Below, piece after piece: positions 8,563 through 17,462 of a DNA stretch of 52,692 bases. Position numbers and translations under genes: made by a program. The DNA is from Mariniflexile sp. AS56 (lineage in GTDB: Bacteria; Bacteroidota; Bacteroidia; Flavobacteriales; Flavobacteriaceae), in the NCBI RefSeq assembly GCF_030552475.1, contig NZ_JAUPED010000020.1, forward strand, positions 1-52,692, in the 5' to 3' direction. Each line of letters opens with the position of its first letter. The stretch's first letter is position 1. The notes beneath the pieces were generated by a model. It was not told the DNA's origin and ran no database searches. It saw only the letters and a list, made by a program, of their open reading frames with translations.

Positions 8563-10908
8563 TTAATTTCTTCGAGATTGACCAAGAAATTCTTTAAGCG
8601 TAATTGTTGTAATCTTCATACCTTTTGCCTTTATCTGTAAACCATTATCAGAAGTTAATAAAATAGGGTTTTCGGACTTAAACTTTAAAGCCACTGTTAA
8701 GATCAGATTATCAGCGGAACGATTATTAAAATCAATTGGAAGTAAAGACAAGTCAGCCATTTCCATTCTTAAATCCCTTTTATCAATATTTCGATTTATT
8801 GACTTTAAAGCTTTTTGTACTTTAACTTTACCATCATTGTCCAACTTAGATTTTAAATTATCAAGCTCGTCTAAAACTTTTGCAGATAATATTACCGGAT
8901 ACTTCTTGTTTATTTTGGAGATTATTTCAGGATAATCTACAAATACGTTAGTGTCTATTATGTACAGGTTTTCCTTATATTTTTTAATTTCCTTTTTAGG
9001 CTTTTCAAATTTTGAAACATCAATTTTTCCAATAACTTTTAACCCAATACCGTTCGCTTTAGGATGATTACTTTCAGGTTTATTCTGTTCTTTTTTTAAA
9101 GTTGTTTCTTCCACCTTGATTATCAAGTTATCTTCATTACCCTTAGACGTAACCCTGTTCGATTTTGAGCATTTGCCTGTTTTTGAATCTACGGTAAATG
9201 CAAACTCGTTTCTCAACGTAGAAAGGTAATTACCAACCTCATTTGGGAGATTTACAAAACGGTCAAAATCTTCTTCTACAAGAATGAAAGTACTTTTTTT
9301 AGCACGACTAGTTGCTACATTAAATCGGTTAAGATTAAACGAAAACGAGCTTGCTTTTGGAATAACATAAAAACAGTAATCCACATCCAGCCCCTGTACT
9401 CTATCCACAGACTCTATAAGATAGTTTCTTGAATTTGTCTTTGATTTTAAATTCTGCTGTAAATATGTAAGAGTTTCAATGTAAGGGGTTAATACTGCTA
9501 TTTCGTTTGATTTTAATGCTGATAACTCATTCAATCCTGTAACTAAAAACCGTATCATTTGATTTAAAATATTTTCTAGTTCATTCGAAAATTGAATTAA
9601 AGTGGGGCCACCATTATAATGAGTAATTGAAGCTAATTCGTTAAATTTATCTATATCAGATTCTATATTTTCATATAAAGATTTTGATAGAATTGTGTTC
9701 CCGTAAAAATTGTTCGTAAATGCTGTCGAACGCTTTGTAAGTCTGCGAGTTTCAGTTTTTCTATTAAATGAGAAATCACCAATTTGACTAAGTGTGCTCA
9801 TACCGTGAATGAGCATATCAATTTTTGGAAAAACTTTATAGTTCTTATTCGTAACTATAGGAATAATTTGTTTTGGGTCACCTACAACAATTACTTTTTT
9901 ACCAACTTTACAAGCAGCTGCAATCGTTGTTAAATATGCTTGAGAAGCCTCCTCAATAATTACATAATCATAAGAATGAGTTTGTTCCTCCCAAGTTCTT
10001 GAAAATTGATAAAATGTTGTTAGAGTAAGATGCCCTTTAATGGGCACGAGGTCTTTGGCATTTAAAAGTTTAGGGAATTTCTTTCGTTCATCAATTGAAA
10101 TGGGTAATTTAGAAACACGTTGTTCATCAAAAAGCCTATCAAAAAAAGGTTTTTCACAAACTTCAACTGCTGCTTTGTTTGTTAAAGCTGTAATAAGAAC
10201 AGAATTATTTTTAAGAACTAATCTTGAGACCAAATCAGCTACCTGATGAGTTTTACCCGTACCTGGAGGGCCTTGGAAAACATAGACCGATAATTTTTCG
10301 ACCTCCTTTATAATCTCATTTACAATATCTATATTTTCCGTAAGTAGTTTCGGGCTAACATCAATGTTTAAGGCATATTTAAACCCTAATATCTTTTCCC
10401 AAAGTTCTGTACCGTCCACATTTAGTCCTTCGCTGAAATCTTTTAGATTTTGTAAATACTCGAAGGGAGGTATTGTTGGACCAAAAGCTAATATTTGATT
10501 GTATTGTAAGCTGTCGATAAACTCCGTATCCATTTCTCTAATCAGCATTGTAATCCAACCTTCACGTTTTGAAGGAATATAATCTACTATTTTTGTATCA
10601 GTACGATTACGGTCATTTAATAAATCAGAGTATGTGAGGTTGTCCCAACTTGAAGGACGCTCCAATCCTGCTTTTAACGTAAAGCAAGTTAACTTTTGAT
10701 CAAGGCGTGGAGCGTGGTATTGTTTGCCTGTAGGTATATCTACAAATACATTTCCTCTTTTTTCATCGATTCCACGATATTGACCAATATATAAATTACC
10801 AATTTGAAATAAAGATATCCCTGTAGCGCTAAACGCTTTTTTTACTGAGAACTCTAATTCTTTAAGTTCTTCTGTATAAAATTGTACTTGATTCTCTTTT
10901 GTTACCAT
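8563..10908 (-). CDS. SF1 (Upf1-like) helicase fused to a C-terminal PIN nuclease domain
   Basis: Helicase motifs run in order. Walker A is FQGPPGTGKTHQ at about residue 215. Motif II is VIIEEASQ at about 320, motif III is VVGDPKQIIP, motif V is IESVDRVQGLDVD and motif VI is RFNVATSRAKKS. A long linker is followed by a PIN domain from about residue 650. It has YIIDTNVFVDYPE, VLDELDNLKSK, ADNLILTVALKF and LLTSDNGL, so the usual acidic residues are present. This is the last gene of the ten-gene operon, 6 bp after the GHKL ATPase gene. I infer it unwinds nucleic acid and cleaves RNA or DNA as one effector arm. Helicase and PIN calls are firm; the substrate is unknown. Confidence 0.88.
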   Translation of the reverse strand: MVTKENQVQFYTEELKELEFSVKKAFSATGISLFQIGNLYIGQYRGIDEKRGNVFVDIPTGKQYHAPRLDQKLTCFTLKAGLERPSSWDNLTYSDLLNDRNRTDTKIVDYIPSKREGWITMLIREMDTEFIDSLQYNQILAFGPTIPPFEYLQNLKDFSEGLNVDGTELWEKILGFKYALNIDVSPKLLTENIDIVNEIIKEVEKLSVYVFQGPPGTGKTHQVADLVSRLVLKNNSVLITALTNKAAVEVCEKPFFDRLFDEQRVSKLPISIDERKKFPKLLNAKDLVPIKGHLTLTTFYQFSRTWEEQTHSYDYVIIEEASQAYLTTIAAACKVGKKVIVVGDPKQIIPIVTNKNYKVFPKIDMLIHGMSTLSQIGDFSFNRKTETRRLTKRSTAFTNNFYGNTILSKSLYENIESDIDKFNELASITHYNGGPTLIQFSNELENILNQMIRFLVTGLNELSALKSNEIAVLTPYIETLTYLQQNLKSKTNSRNYLIESVDRVQGLDVDYCFYVIPKASSFSFNLNRFNVATSRAKKSTFILVEEDFDRFVNLPNEVGNYLSTLRNEFAFTVDSKTGKCSKSNRVTSKGNEDNLIIKVEETTLKKEQNKPESNHPKANGIGLKVIGKIDVSKFEKPKKEIKKYKENLYIIDTNVFVDYPEIISKINKKYPVILSAKVLDELDNLKSKLDNDGKVKVQKALKSINRNIDKRDLRMEMADLSLLPIDFNNRSADNLILTVALKFKSENPILLTSDNGLQIKAKGMKITTITLKEFLGQSRRN

Positions 10909-10914
10909 AATAAA

Positions 10915-13900
10915 TTATAATGTAAAATCATCTCCACCAACTGCGCCATTTTCTTCCTTATTAAAATTTCTTTTTTGCTTTAGTTTAGAAAATAGGTTCT
11001 CTTTCATTTTCTCGCTGGTTACCAAGATTATGTGAGGTTCGGACTCTAAAGCTTTAAAAACACCGTCAATTTCGATTGTATTTTTATTATTAGGTATCCT
11101 AAACAACACATTTTCAGCCAACTCTTCTTTTAATAATTCAAGTCTGTTTTTGAAAAGTCTTGGACTATTTCCTGGATATATAACAATTAAGTAAGTATGG
11201 TCATCTTTTAGCATATCCCAATGTTCCTTATCTAAATACAACAGCCCCCCCTTAGCACTTCGAACTATGCAATCTATTATATTGCCATCTAAATCTATAA
11301 TGTTTGTGAGTGCCGAGCCTACATTATTAACTTTAGATATGTCAAAACCATTTTCTTCTAAAAAGTAAACGGCGTGAGTCTTTGCATTACCACTTTCCTT
11401 TCTTTGATCTTCTTCTGAAATACCTAGTCTATCTTGAAGAAGCCGGTCTATATCTTCTTTATAATCAAAAGAATCTTCATCAAGAAGAGTATCATTTTGA
11501 AGGGTTTTGTAGTGCCAATCTTTTAAATTCGCCAACATATTATCTGGAAAACCTGAAGGCAAATTATCTAAAACGTCCTTTTTTAAAATACTGGATACGT
11601 AATACTTACCATCATTTGTGACTTTCAAGTCACTTGTAAATTTACTGATGATACTGTTGTTAAAAGTCAGTAAGTAAGGGATTTCATTTCCATTGTAGAT
11701 ATAGATCGGATATTCCGAACCATACTCCCACTTTTTATAAAATGGCTCTTGCCAAAGGTTTGAATTTTCCGTTAACAACTCTTCATTAATACAGTCAATA
11801 AGTTTAACCACTTCGGTATCGAAGTGTTTTGATATATTACCAGAGCTACCATCTATAAACAATACTGTCTTATTTTCATTTTTGATTTCCGTAAAAATTG
11901 AGTGCGCAAATTCTTCATTGTCATTAAGTAAATACAATTTAGATTCTTTTGGTACTTTTTGCAATCTGTACACCTTATTTCCATCTAGACTAATTGTCTC
12001 AATAATTGGTATTACAACATCTTCTAAATCATCTTTTTCAAGTTGAACATCATTATTAATTTGCTTAATTAATTCTATGTTTCTTGTAATTATTTTGGAG
12101 TTAAAACTAGATAACCATTTAAGAGTATTCCAAATAACTTGTGAATTATTTATTGATGCTGCATAATGACCATTTATCATAACAGAATCAATGTTTTCTG
12201 AAATAATAGCCTGTCTTAACTTCACTATTGAGCTATTTATTCCATTATAACCAAGTTTTGTAATAAATTCTGCTCTGTTGTTTTGGTCAATGACAACCCA
12301 TTCCTCCAACCAAGGTGGGATGAATTCGGATTTAATAGCGTAACTCTTATCTAAACAATTTTCAAGATTTAAATCTAGAAAATTAAAATCTTTCAATTCA
12401 GTGAAATCTAATTCAAATATTATATCTAGAAATGATTGATATGAACTTTGAAGTTTAACTTGATCTTCTTGTTTTTTCAAAAAATCATCAAAATGAACTT
12501 TCGTCCATTTTTGTTGACCGACATATTTTTTATACAACAATTGAAACACTACTTGATACTCCGAATAATAAATATTTCTTTCAGCTTCAATTTTGGCACA
12601 AATGTCATTGAAGGACATTCTTCTAGTTTTGAAAATTAGCTTTCGTAATTTGGCTTTTTCTTTTATAGACCCAAAAGAATCAATCAGTTTATCTAAAACA
12701 TCCGATTCTCCTTTAAACTCTTCTAGAACATCAGATAGATTCAGTATCATTTTGTCATCACCTTTACCAAATTGAATTCTATTGCTTAAATCATAATTAC
12801 TTAACGGATTCTGGTTAATCTTGATTTTATCCCTTAGGATATCTATAGTATTTCGAGTTTCTTCTGGAATTGCATTAATATCTTCTACTATTCTAAGAAG
12901 ATGATAAATAATTATATGCTCAGGTGTATTACTATTATATTCAACATCCGTTTTTAGGTTAAACTCGGTTAAGTTTAAAATAAAACTTTTAAGTTGTTCC
13001 GAAGATATACTTGAAGGTAGGAATATTGCCAAATTTTGATCAAAAGCTTTTGATTGAATAATTGCAGTAAGCAATTTATCACCCTGTAACAATCCAATTT
13101 TGTTTCGGTCGTCACTGCATAATGATTTATCTAATTCTGTAAACAGAGTTTTTAGTCTTTTATTGGAATTGATGTAAGCGCTTAGTTCTTCATTTGAACT
13201 ATCAAAGATTTGGGTATTTTCAATTTCTGAAATAGACCATAAACTATTATCATTAACTTTTAATGTGTATTGCTCAAAAAAATCACTGAAACTACCATCA
13301 TTCTCCATCCAGTCTAGAAGTGAATTTGCAGAAAGCTTTTTAAGGTCATTGATTTTTGTCCAGTCTATATCAGTACTATCATTAGTTTTTAGTTTGAACA
13401 CTTGAATTATTACTCCACACTCTTGAAGTGGAAGCGTTTTTAGTTCCACTTGGTGTAGTATTGCTTTGATTAATTCATAATCTTTAGGAAACATTGTAGG
13501 GAATGCATTTGACCAGTATACTTTATCGCAAGTCAAGAACCTTGTTTCATCATCTACAAATAACCAAGGTATATCAGCCCATTTACTTTGAAGTATTTCT
13601 TCATTTTCATTCTTCCAACTAAAAATAGTTTTTAAATTACTTACATAGACTTCAATATTTTGACTGCTAAATTGTTCAGAATACTCATTAAATAATTTTC
13701 TATCAAGAATGAATGATGCGAATACTTCATTTTTAGTAATTAATTCTTTTTTCAAAGCATCAGATAGATTATTAAATTCAGCCTCGTTAATTCTAAATTT
13801 TTGAATTGTGGCAATCTCTATATCTTCTTGCCTGCTAATTAATTGGCGTAGCGGTCGAACTTTTCTTTTATCGTCAACAAATAGCCTTAATTCATTAAAA

Positions 13901-16554
13901 TATTTGGTTTCTCCAATACCTACCATAAACTCACTATTCTGAAGAAAATCAATAAGCTTAAGCTTTAAGCTAATGTTTAGGATTGGAAGTTTCGAATTTT
14001 TAGATATACGTTCATACGCTAAAGTTTTGTCATTTATATAGCCGTTAAATGAGAGTAAAAAATTATTAATATATGTATATTCATTAAGCTTAAGGTTAAC
14101 TGTGTGATAGCCTAAGCCCTTAATAAGGTTTAAATATTCAAATGTATTTTTATTGATTATCCAAGCATCTTCTTCAACAATCAATCTTTCGAGGGAGAAC
14201 AAGGAATTGTTATGGACGATAAATGGGATTTTTTCGAAATAATTAGGTGTATGGCTAATCAGTTCATCTAACCATTTTAATAATTCAGGTTTTTCGTAAA
14301 GCAATTTTTCGGCAATTGTAACACCTAATTGTTCACAAAACTCTGGGGTAATATGATTAGCCAGTTCTTCCAATTCAATAATTTCAACTTCCAAATAATC
14401 ATAATTCTTTAAATAGTTTGTGTCAAGATTAATATGAGGAAGCCGTTTATCTGTCTCAATAATTTTATAGAAAAGATCGTGTCCAAATAATTCTACAAAT
14501 CCTGAGTTATCAATAATTGTTTCGGATAATAACTGGGTTGTATTTTTGTCATTAACCACAATCGATAAAATATTTAATTGCTCTAAATATTTTTCATTAT
14601 AACTATCTATTATTGATTGTGCTGTATTATCTTCTGGAAGTGTATTCTTTAGAAGCAATGATAAATAAGAACGATATAAATTATTGTCAGTTATAAATTC
14701 TGTAGCATAGTCATAAAGGGTAGCAACGTGCTTCTCAGCTACCTTAATCATTATGTACTTATTCCAAAGGTTATCACCTTGAATATTTTGACGATCTGAA
14801 GATGGAACAAAGTCAGCGTTAACCAAAAATGGCAGTTGAAATCTTATATCTTCCATTGGTAAGTATGTAAACAAACTGGAGTATTTGGTGAACTCTTTAA
14901 GATATTCCTTTTCAGGAGTGATTTTGCCATCTATTAGTGAGATACCAAACGAAATTTCGGTTTCCTTAACAGAGGCTAATTTAGGAGGTATTGTTTCTAT
15001 TTCTCTTCCATCCAAATCTGTAAAATAGTGAGTAACTTCATTGTAGTCATTGATTTTGGATTGTTTTTTTAATCCAATATTGAGCTGCAAGAATGCCTCA
15101 TCCGAAACTTCTATATTTTCAAAAGTATGTTTTGTATATTGAAAAGTTTGATTTATTTCTCCTCGTTGAGATTTGATTATTTCAATTACATTATCAATAT
15201 CATTTCGAAGAACTGTAACGCCATTCTTTGGAGATCTAAATTTAGAGGTGTTTCTTAAAAATAATAAGAACTGTGGACGTTTAGTAATATTATCAATGGC
15301 TGTTTTATATTCTTCAATATTATCTTCTCCAAGTTTTAATGCAAATTGAACGGGATTATTAAAATTATTGAAGTTACTGTCATTAAACTCATTTGGTAAT
15401 TTATTATGCCAAATGGGAATTACTTGCCAAGGTATATCAGTTGAACCATTAAATCTTAATCTTTGGTTTCTGTACTTTAACTTATCTTCTTCTAACAGTT
15501 CAGGGTACTTTTTATATCGCTCACTTCCAAAATAGAACTTGTCAAAATTTTCAAATAATGAACTATTCCGAAGAAAAGCAAACTGGTATCCACCCGATTT
15601 CAACCACACTTCTGAGCTATCTGTAAATACAGATTTGAAGCCAATCCCCTTGTATCCTGTTTTTTTGTTATCACCTCTTTTGGTGCTTTCCGCAGCACTA
15701 GTAATTGCCTCAACATCATCCTTATTAAAAGGCGCTCCATCGTGCATAACAAAGAAATAATCACCGTTAATATCTATATGGAATTCAACTTTTTCTTTTC
15801 CTGGAGCGTCATCAGCATTTTGTAATAGCTCGAAAATCATACGTTGTTTAGAAGAATACATTCCTTTTCCAATTTCACGCATCAAATTGGCTATCATCTT
15901 GTTTGCTTCTGGATTGTTGAGCCTTTCAAAACGTAAACGTATATAATCTTGATACGGATTAAGGGTTAGTTTTTCAATTGTAGTAGGTATAGCATTAGGT
16001 AATTTTCCTTTATTTTCCTTAATAGAAAATGTATAGTAAGCTCCTTCTTCCAGCACAATACTTGGAGACACGAAGACCTTTTGAGATTCGCCTAGATGCA
16101 TTAAAACCTCACCTGACTCACTAAATACCACATTTTCAAATGCCGCAAATGTTTCATTTGTTTTGTGATAACCACCAAAGTATGTTGTGCTTGTTGAAGC
16201 CTCAATATTTTTTTTCTCTAAAAATTTCTTGATTTTGTTTTGATTTAACCCTGACGTTTTTTTAATACTTAATGAATAAGGGTTGTTTTTACCTTTGGTT
16301 TTATCTATGAATTCTAATTCAACTTTATAGTAGTTACCATCAATAAGCTCAGTATCATTATTATAGTAAAAGGAAACACGCTTATCAATAATTTCGACCC
16401 CATCGAATTCAGGATAATACAACCTCATTTTACTCTCTGGATTTGTGAAATGATTGAAAAACCCACTATTTCCCTTGTGTTTTGTGTAAGTGGCAATGAA
16501 AATTAAGTCTTTAGATTTCCAGTAGTCTTTAAGTCGTTCTATATAGTTAGTCAT
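10915..16554 (-). CDS. Giant Hsp90-like (GHKL, sacsin/NOV-type) ATPase
   Basis: The 1879-residue protein carries a Bergerat-fold ATPase. The N box FELLQNADD is at about residue 245, the G1-like VMHDGAPFNKDD at about 272, and the G2-like TGYKGIGFKSVF at about 300. This is the sacsin/NO VEIN type rather than chaperone Hsp90. About 1300 residues of unrecognised helical sequence follow. The C-terminal region (AKTHAVYFLEENGFDI, then KGGLLYLDKEHWDML) is similar to the DUF3883 domain that often ends such proteins in defence islands. It may act as a sensor or conformational switch; this is inference. About 200 bp separate it from the phosphatase gene upstream, the widest gap inside the operon. Confidence 0.8.
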   Translation of the reverse strand: MTNYIERLKDYWKSKDLIFIATYTKHKGNSGFFNHFTNPESKMRLYYPEFDGVEIIDKRVSFYYNNDTELIDGNYYKVELEFIDKTKGKNNPYSLSIKKTSGLNQNKIKKFLEKKNIEASTSTTYFGGYHKTNETFAAFENVVFSESGEVLMHLGESQKVFVSPSIVLEEGAYYTFSIKENKGKLPNAIPTTIEKLTLNPYQDYIRLRFERLNNPEANKMIANLMREIGKGMYSSKQRMIFELLQNADDAPGKEKVEFHIDINGDYFFVMHDGAPFNKDDVEAITSAAESTKRGDNKKTGYKGIGFKSVFTDSSEVWLKSGGYQFAFLRNSSLFENFDKFYFGSERYKKYPELLEEDKLKYRNQRLRFNGSTDIPWQVIPIWHNKLPNEFNDSNFNNFNNPVQFALKLGEDNIEEYKTAIDNITKRPQFLLFLRNTSKFRSPKNGVTVLRNDIDNVIEIIKSQRGEINQTFQYTKHTFENIEVSDEAFLQLNIGLKKQSKINDYNEVTHYFTDLDGREIETIPPKLASVKETEISFGISLIDGKITPEKEYLKEFTKYSSLFTYLPMEDIRFQLPFLVNADFVPSSDRQNIQGDNLWNKYIMIKVAEKHVATLYDYATEFITDNNLYRSYLSLLLKNTLPEDNTAQSIIDSYNEKYLEQLNILSIVVNDKNTTQLLSETIIDNSGFVELFGHDLFYKIIETDKRLPHINLDTNYLKNYDYLEVEIIELEELANHITPEFCEQLGVTIAEKLLYEKPELLKWLDELISHTPNYFEKIPFIVHNNSLFSLERLIVEEDAWIINKNTFEYLNLIKGLGYHTVNLKLNEYTYINNFLLSFNGYINDKTLAYERISKNSKLPILNISLKLKLIDFLQNSEFMVGIGETKYFNELRLFVDDKRKVRPLRQLISRQEDIEIATIQKFRINEAEFNNLSDALKKELITKNEVFASFILDRKLFNEYSEQFSSQNIEVYVSNLKTIFSWKNENEEILQSKWADIPWLFVDDETRFLTCDKVYWSNAFPTMFPKDYELIKAILHQVELKTLPLQECGVIIQVFKLKTNDSTDIDWTKINDLKKLSANSLLDWMENDGSFSDFFEQYTLKVNDNSLWSISEIENTQIFDSSNEELSAYINSNKRLKTLFTELDKSLCSDDRNKIGLLQGDKLLTAIIQSKAFDQNLAIFLPSSISSEQLKSFILNLTEFNLKTDVEYNSNTPEHIIIYHLLRIVEDINAIPEETRNTIDILRDKIKINQNPLSNYDLSNRIQFGKGDDKMILNLSDVLEEFKGESDVLDKLIDSFGSIKEKAKLRKLIFKTRRMSFNDICAKIEAERNIYYSEYQVVFQLLYKKYVGQQKWTKVHFDDFLKKQEDQVKLQSSYQSFLDIIFELDFTELKDFNFLDLNLENCLDKSYAIKSEFIPPWLEEWVVIDQNNRAEFITKLGYNGINSSIVKLRQAIISENIDSVMINGHYAASINNSQVIWNTLKWLSSFNSKIITRNIELIKQINNDVQLEKDDLEDVVIPIIETISLDGNKVYRLQKVPKESKLYLLNDNEEFAHSIFTEIKNENKTVLFIDGSSGNISKHFDTEVVKLIDCINEELLTENSNLWQEPFYKKWEYGSEYPIYIYNGNEIPYLLTFNNSIISKFTSDLKVTNDGKYYVSSILKKDVLDNLPSGFPDNMLANLKDWHYKTLQNDTLLDEDSFDYKEDIDRLLQDRLGISEEDQRKESGNAKTHAVYFLEENGFDISKVNNVGSALTNIIDLDGNIIDCIVRSAKGGLLYLDKEHWDMLKDDHTYLIVIYPGNSPRLFKNRLELLKEELAENVLFRIPNNKNTIEIDGVFKALESEPHIILVTSEKMKENLFSKLKQKRNFNKEENGAVGGDDFTL

Positions 16555-16648
16555 AAACTTTGTTGATTCATTAATCTAGTAGTATTTCCCTAACCACTAA
16601 ATATTTTCCATCATTAGACATTTAAGAGTTATAATTAATAATGTTTGC

Positions 16649-16729
16649 TCATTCTAAAATTCTCACTTCAACATCGAATTCAATGTAACCTTGTTTGCCA
16701 TTTTTGAGTATTACTTTTCCTTGTAACAT
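16649..16729 (-). CDS. Possible 26-residue ORF in the PP2C-GHKL gap
   Basis: The reading frame gives MLQGKVILKNGKQGYIEFDV and a few more residues, a composition that looks like a real beta-rich protein end. The same frame stays open upstream to the last codons of the PP2C gene, adding RYSYSETH before the methionine. It may therefore be a small gene with another start, or the tail of a protein joined to PP2C by a frameshift. No ribosome-binding site is evident. Confidence 0.25.
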   Translation of the reverse strand: MLQGKVILKNGKQGYIEFDVEVRILE

Positions 16730-16754
16730 ATGAGTTTCTGAATAAGAATACCTG

Positions 16755-17462
16755 CTATTTAAATTCTGTAATATATATTAGACTAGCGTTATCATTAGCC
16801 TCATTTCCCAACCTACAATTTAATTCATCTATAAAAAAAGCTGAATTTTTTGAATTATTCATTAAAAACAGCATAGTTTGACTATCTATTATACTATGAA
16901 CTCCATCCGAGCAAATAATCAATTCGTCATTCTCTTTAGTATCTAACTCTTGATAAGAAATAACAGATTTCTTCACGTCTCCTTGAATAGAACGAGTTAC
17001 TATATGAGAATACTTCGATGGCTTTAAGGTTTTATTTGAGAATTCATTACCTGAAAGTTCATTTATTAAATTATGTGACTTACTTTCAAATACAAGTTTT
17101 TTACCTGAGTAATGCAGGATTTTAATGTCTCCCACCCAAAAACATTTTGCAATCCCTTTCGATAATATAATTGCACCAAGTGTTGCTCCTAGTTTTGAAT
17201 GGTTTTGTTCTTGAAATTGTCGAATTGCAAGATTGGCTTTATTTATAGCTTTTTGAATGCTCTCTTTGTCTATTACTTCCGTATTTGACAAAAAAGTGAG
17301 TAAGCTTTCAGTTGTGATTTGTGCCGCTATTTCTCCGTTGTCATAGCCTCCCATACCATCAGCAACCACATATAAATATGTGTCAGGATTAATGTTTTTT
17401 ACTAAAACAACATCTTGATTGATTTTTCTTTTTCCTTTATGTGTTAATGTTATTGACTTCAT
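16755..17462 (-). CDS. PP2C-family serine/threonine phosphatase
   Basis: The 235-residue protein has the PP2C core of the bacterial Stp type. Motifs are KRKINQDVVLV (metal site region), VVADGMGGYDNGEIAA, LGATLGAIIL, FWVGDIKILHYSGKKL, ELIICSDGVHSIID and the late NDNASLIYI. All main acidic metal ligands appear present. No membrane segment is seen. Its ATG overlaps the TGA of the upstream giant ATPase gene by four bases, so translation is probably coupled. Beside the kinase of the same operon it most likely removes phosphates from shared target proteins, setting an on/off balance; that pairing is inference. Confidence 0.9.
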   Translation of the reverse strand: MKSITLTHKGKRKINQDVVLVKNINPDTYLYVVADGMGGYDNGEIAAQITTESLLTFLSNTEVIDKESIQKAINKANLAIRQFQEQNHSKLGATLGAIILSKGIAKCFWVGDIKILHYSGKKLVFESKSHNLINELSGNEFSNKTLKPSKYSHIVTRSIQGDVKKSVISYQELDTKENDELIICSDGVHSIIDSQTMLFLMNNSKNSAFFIDELNCRLGNEANDNASLIYITEFK

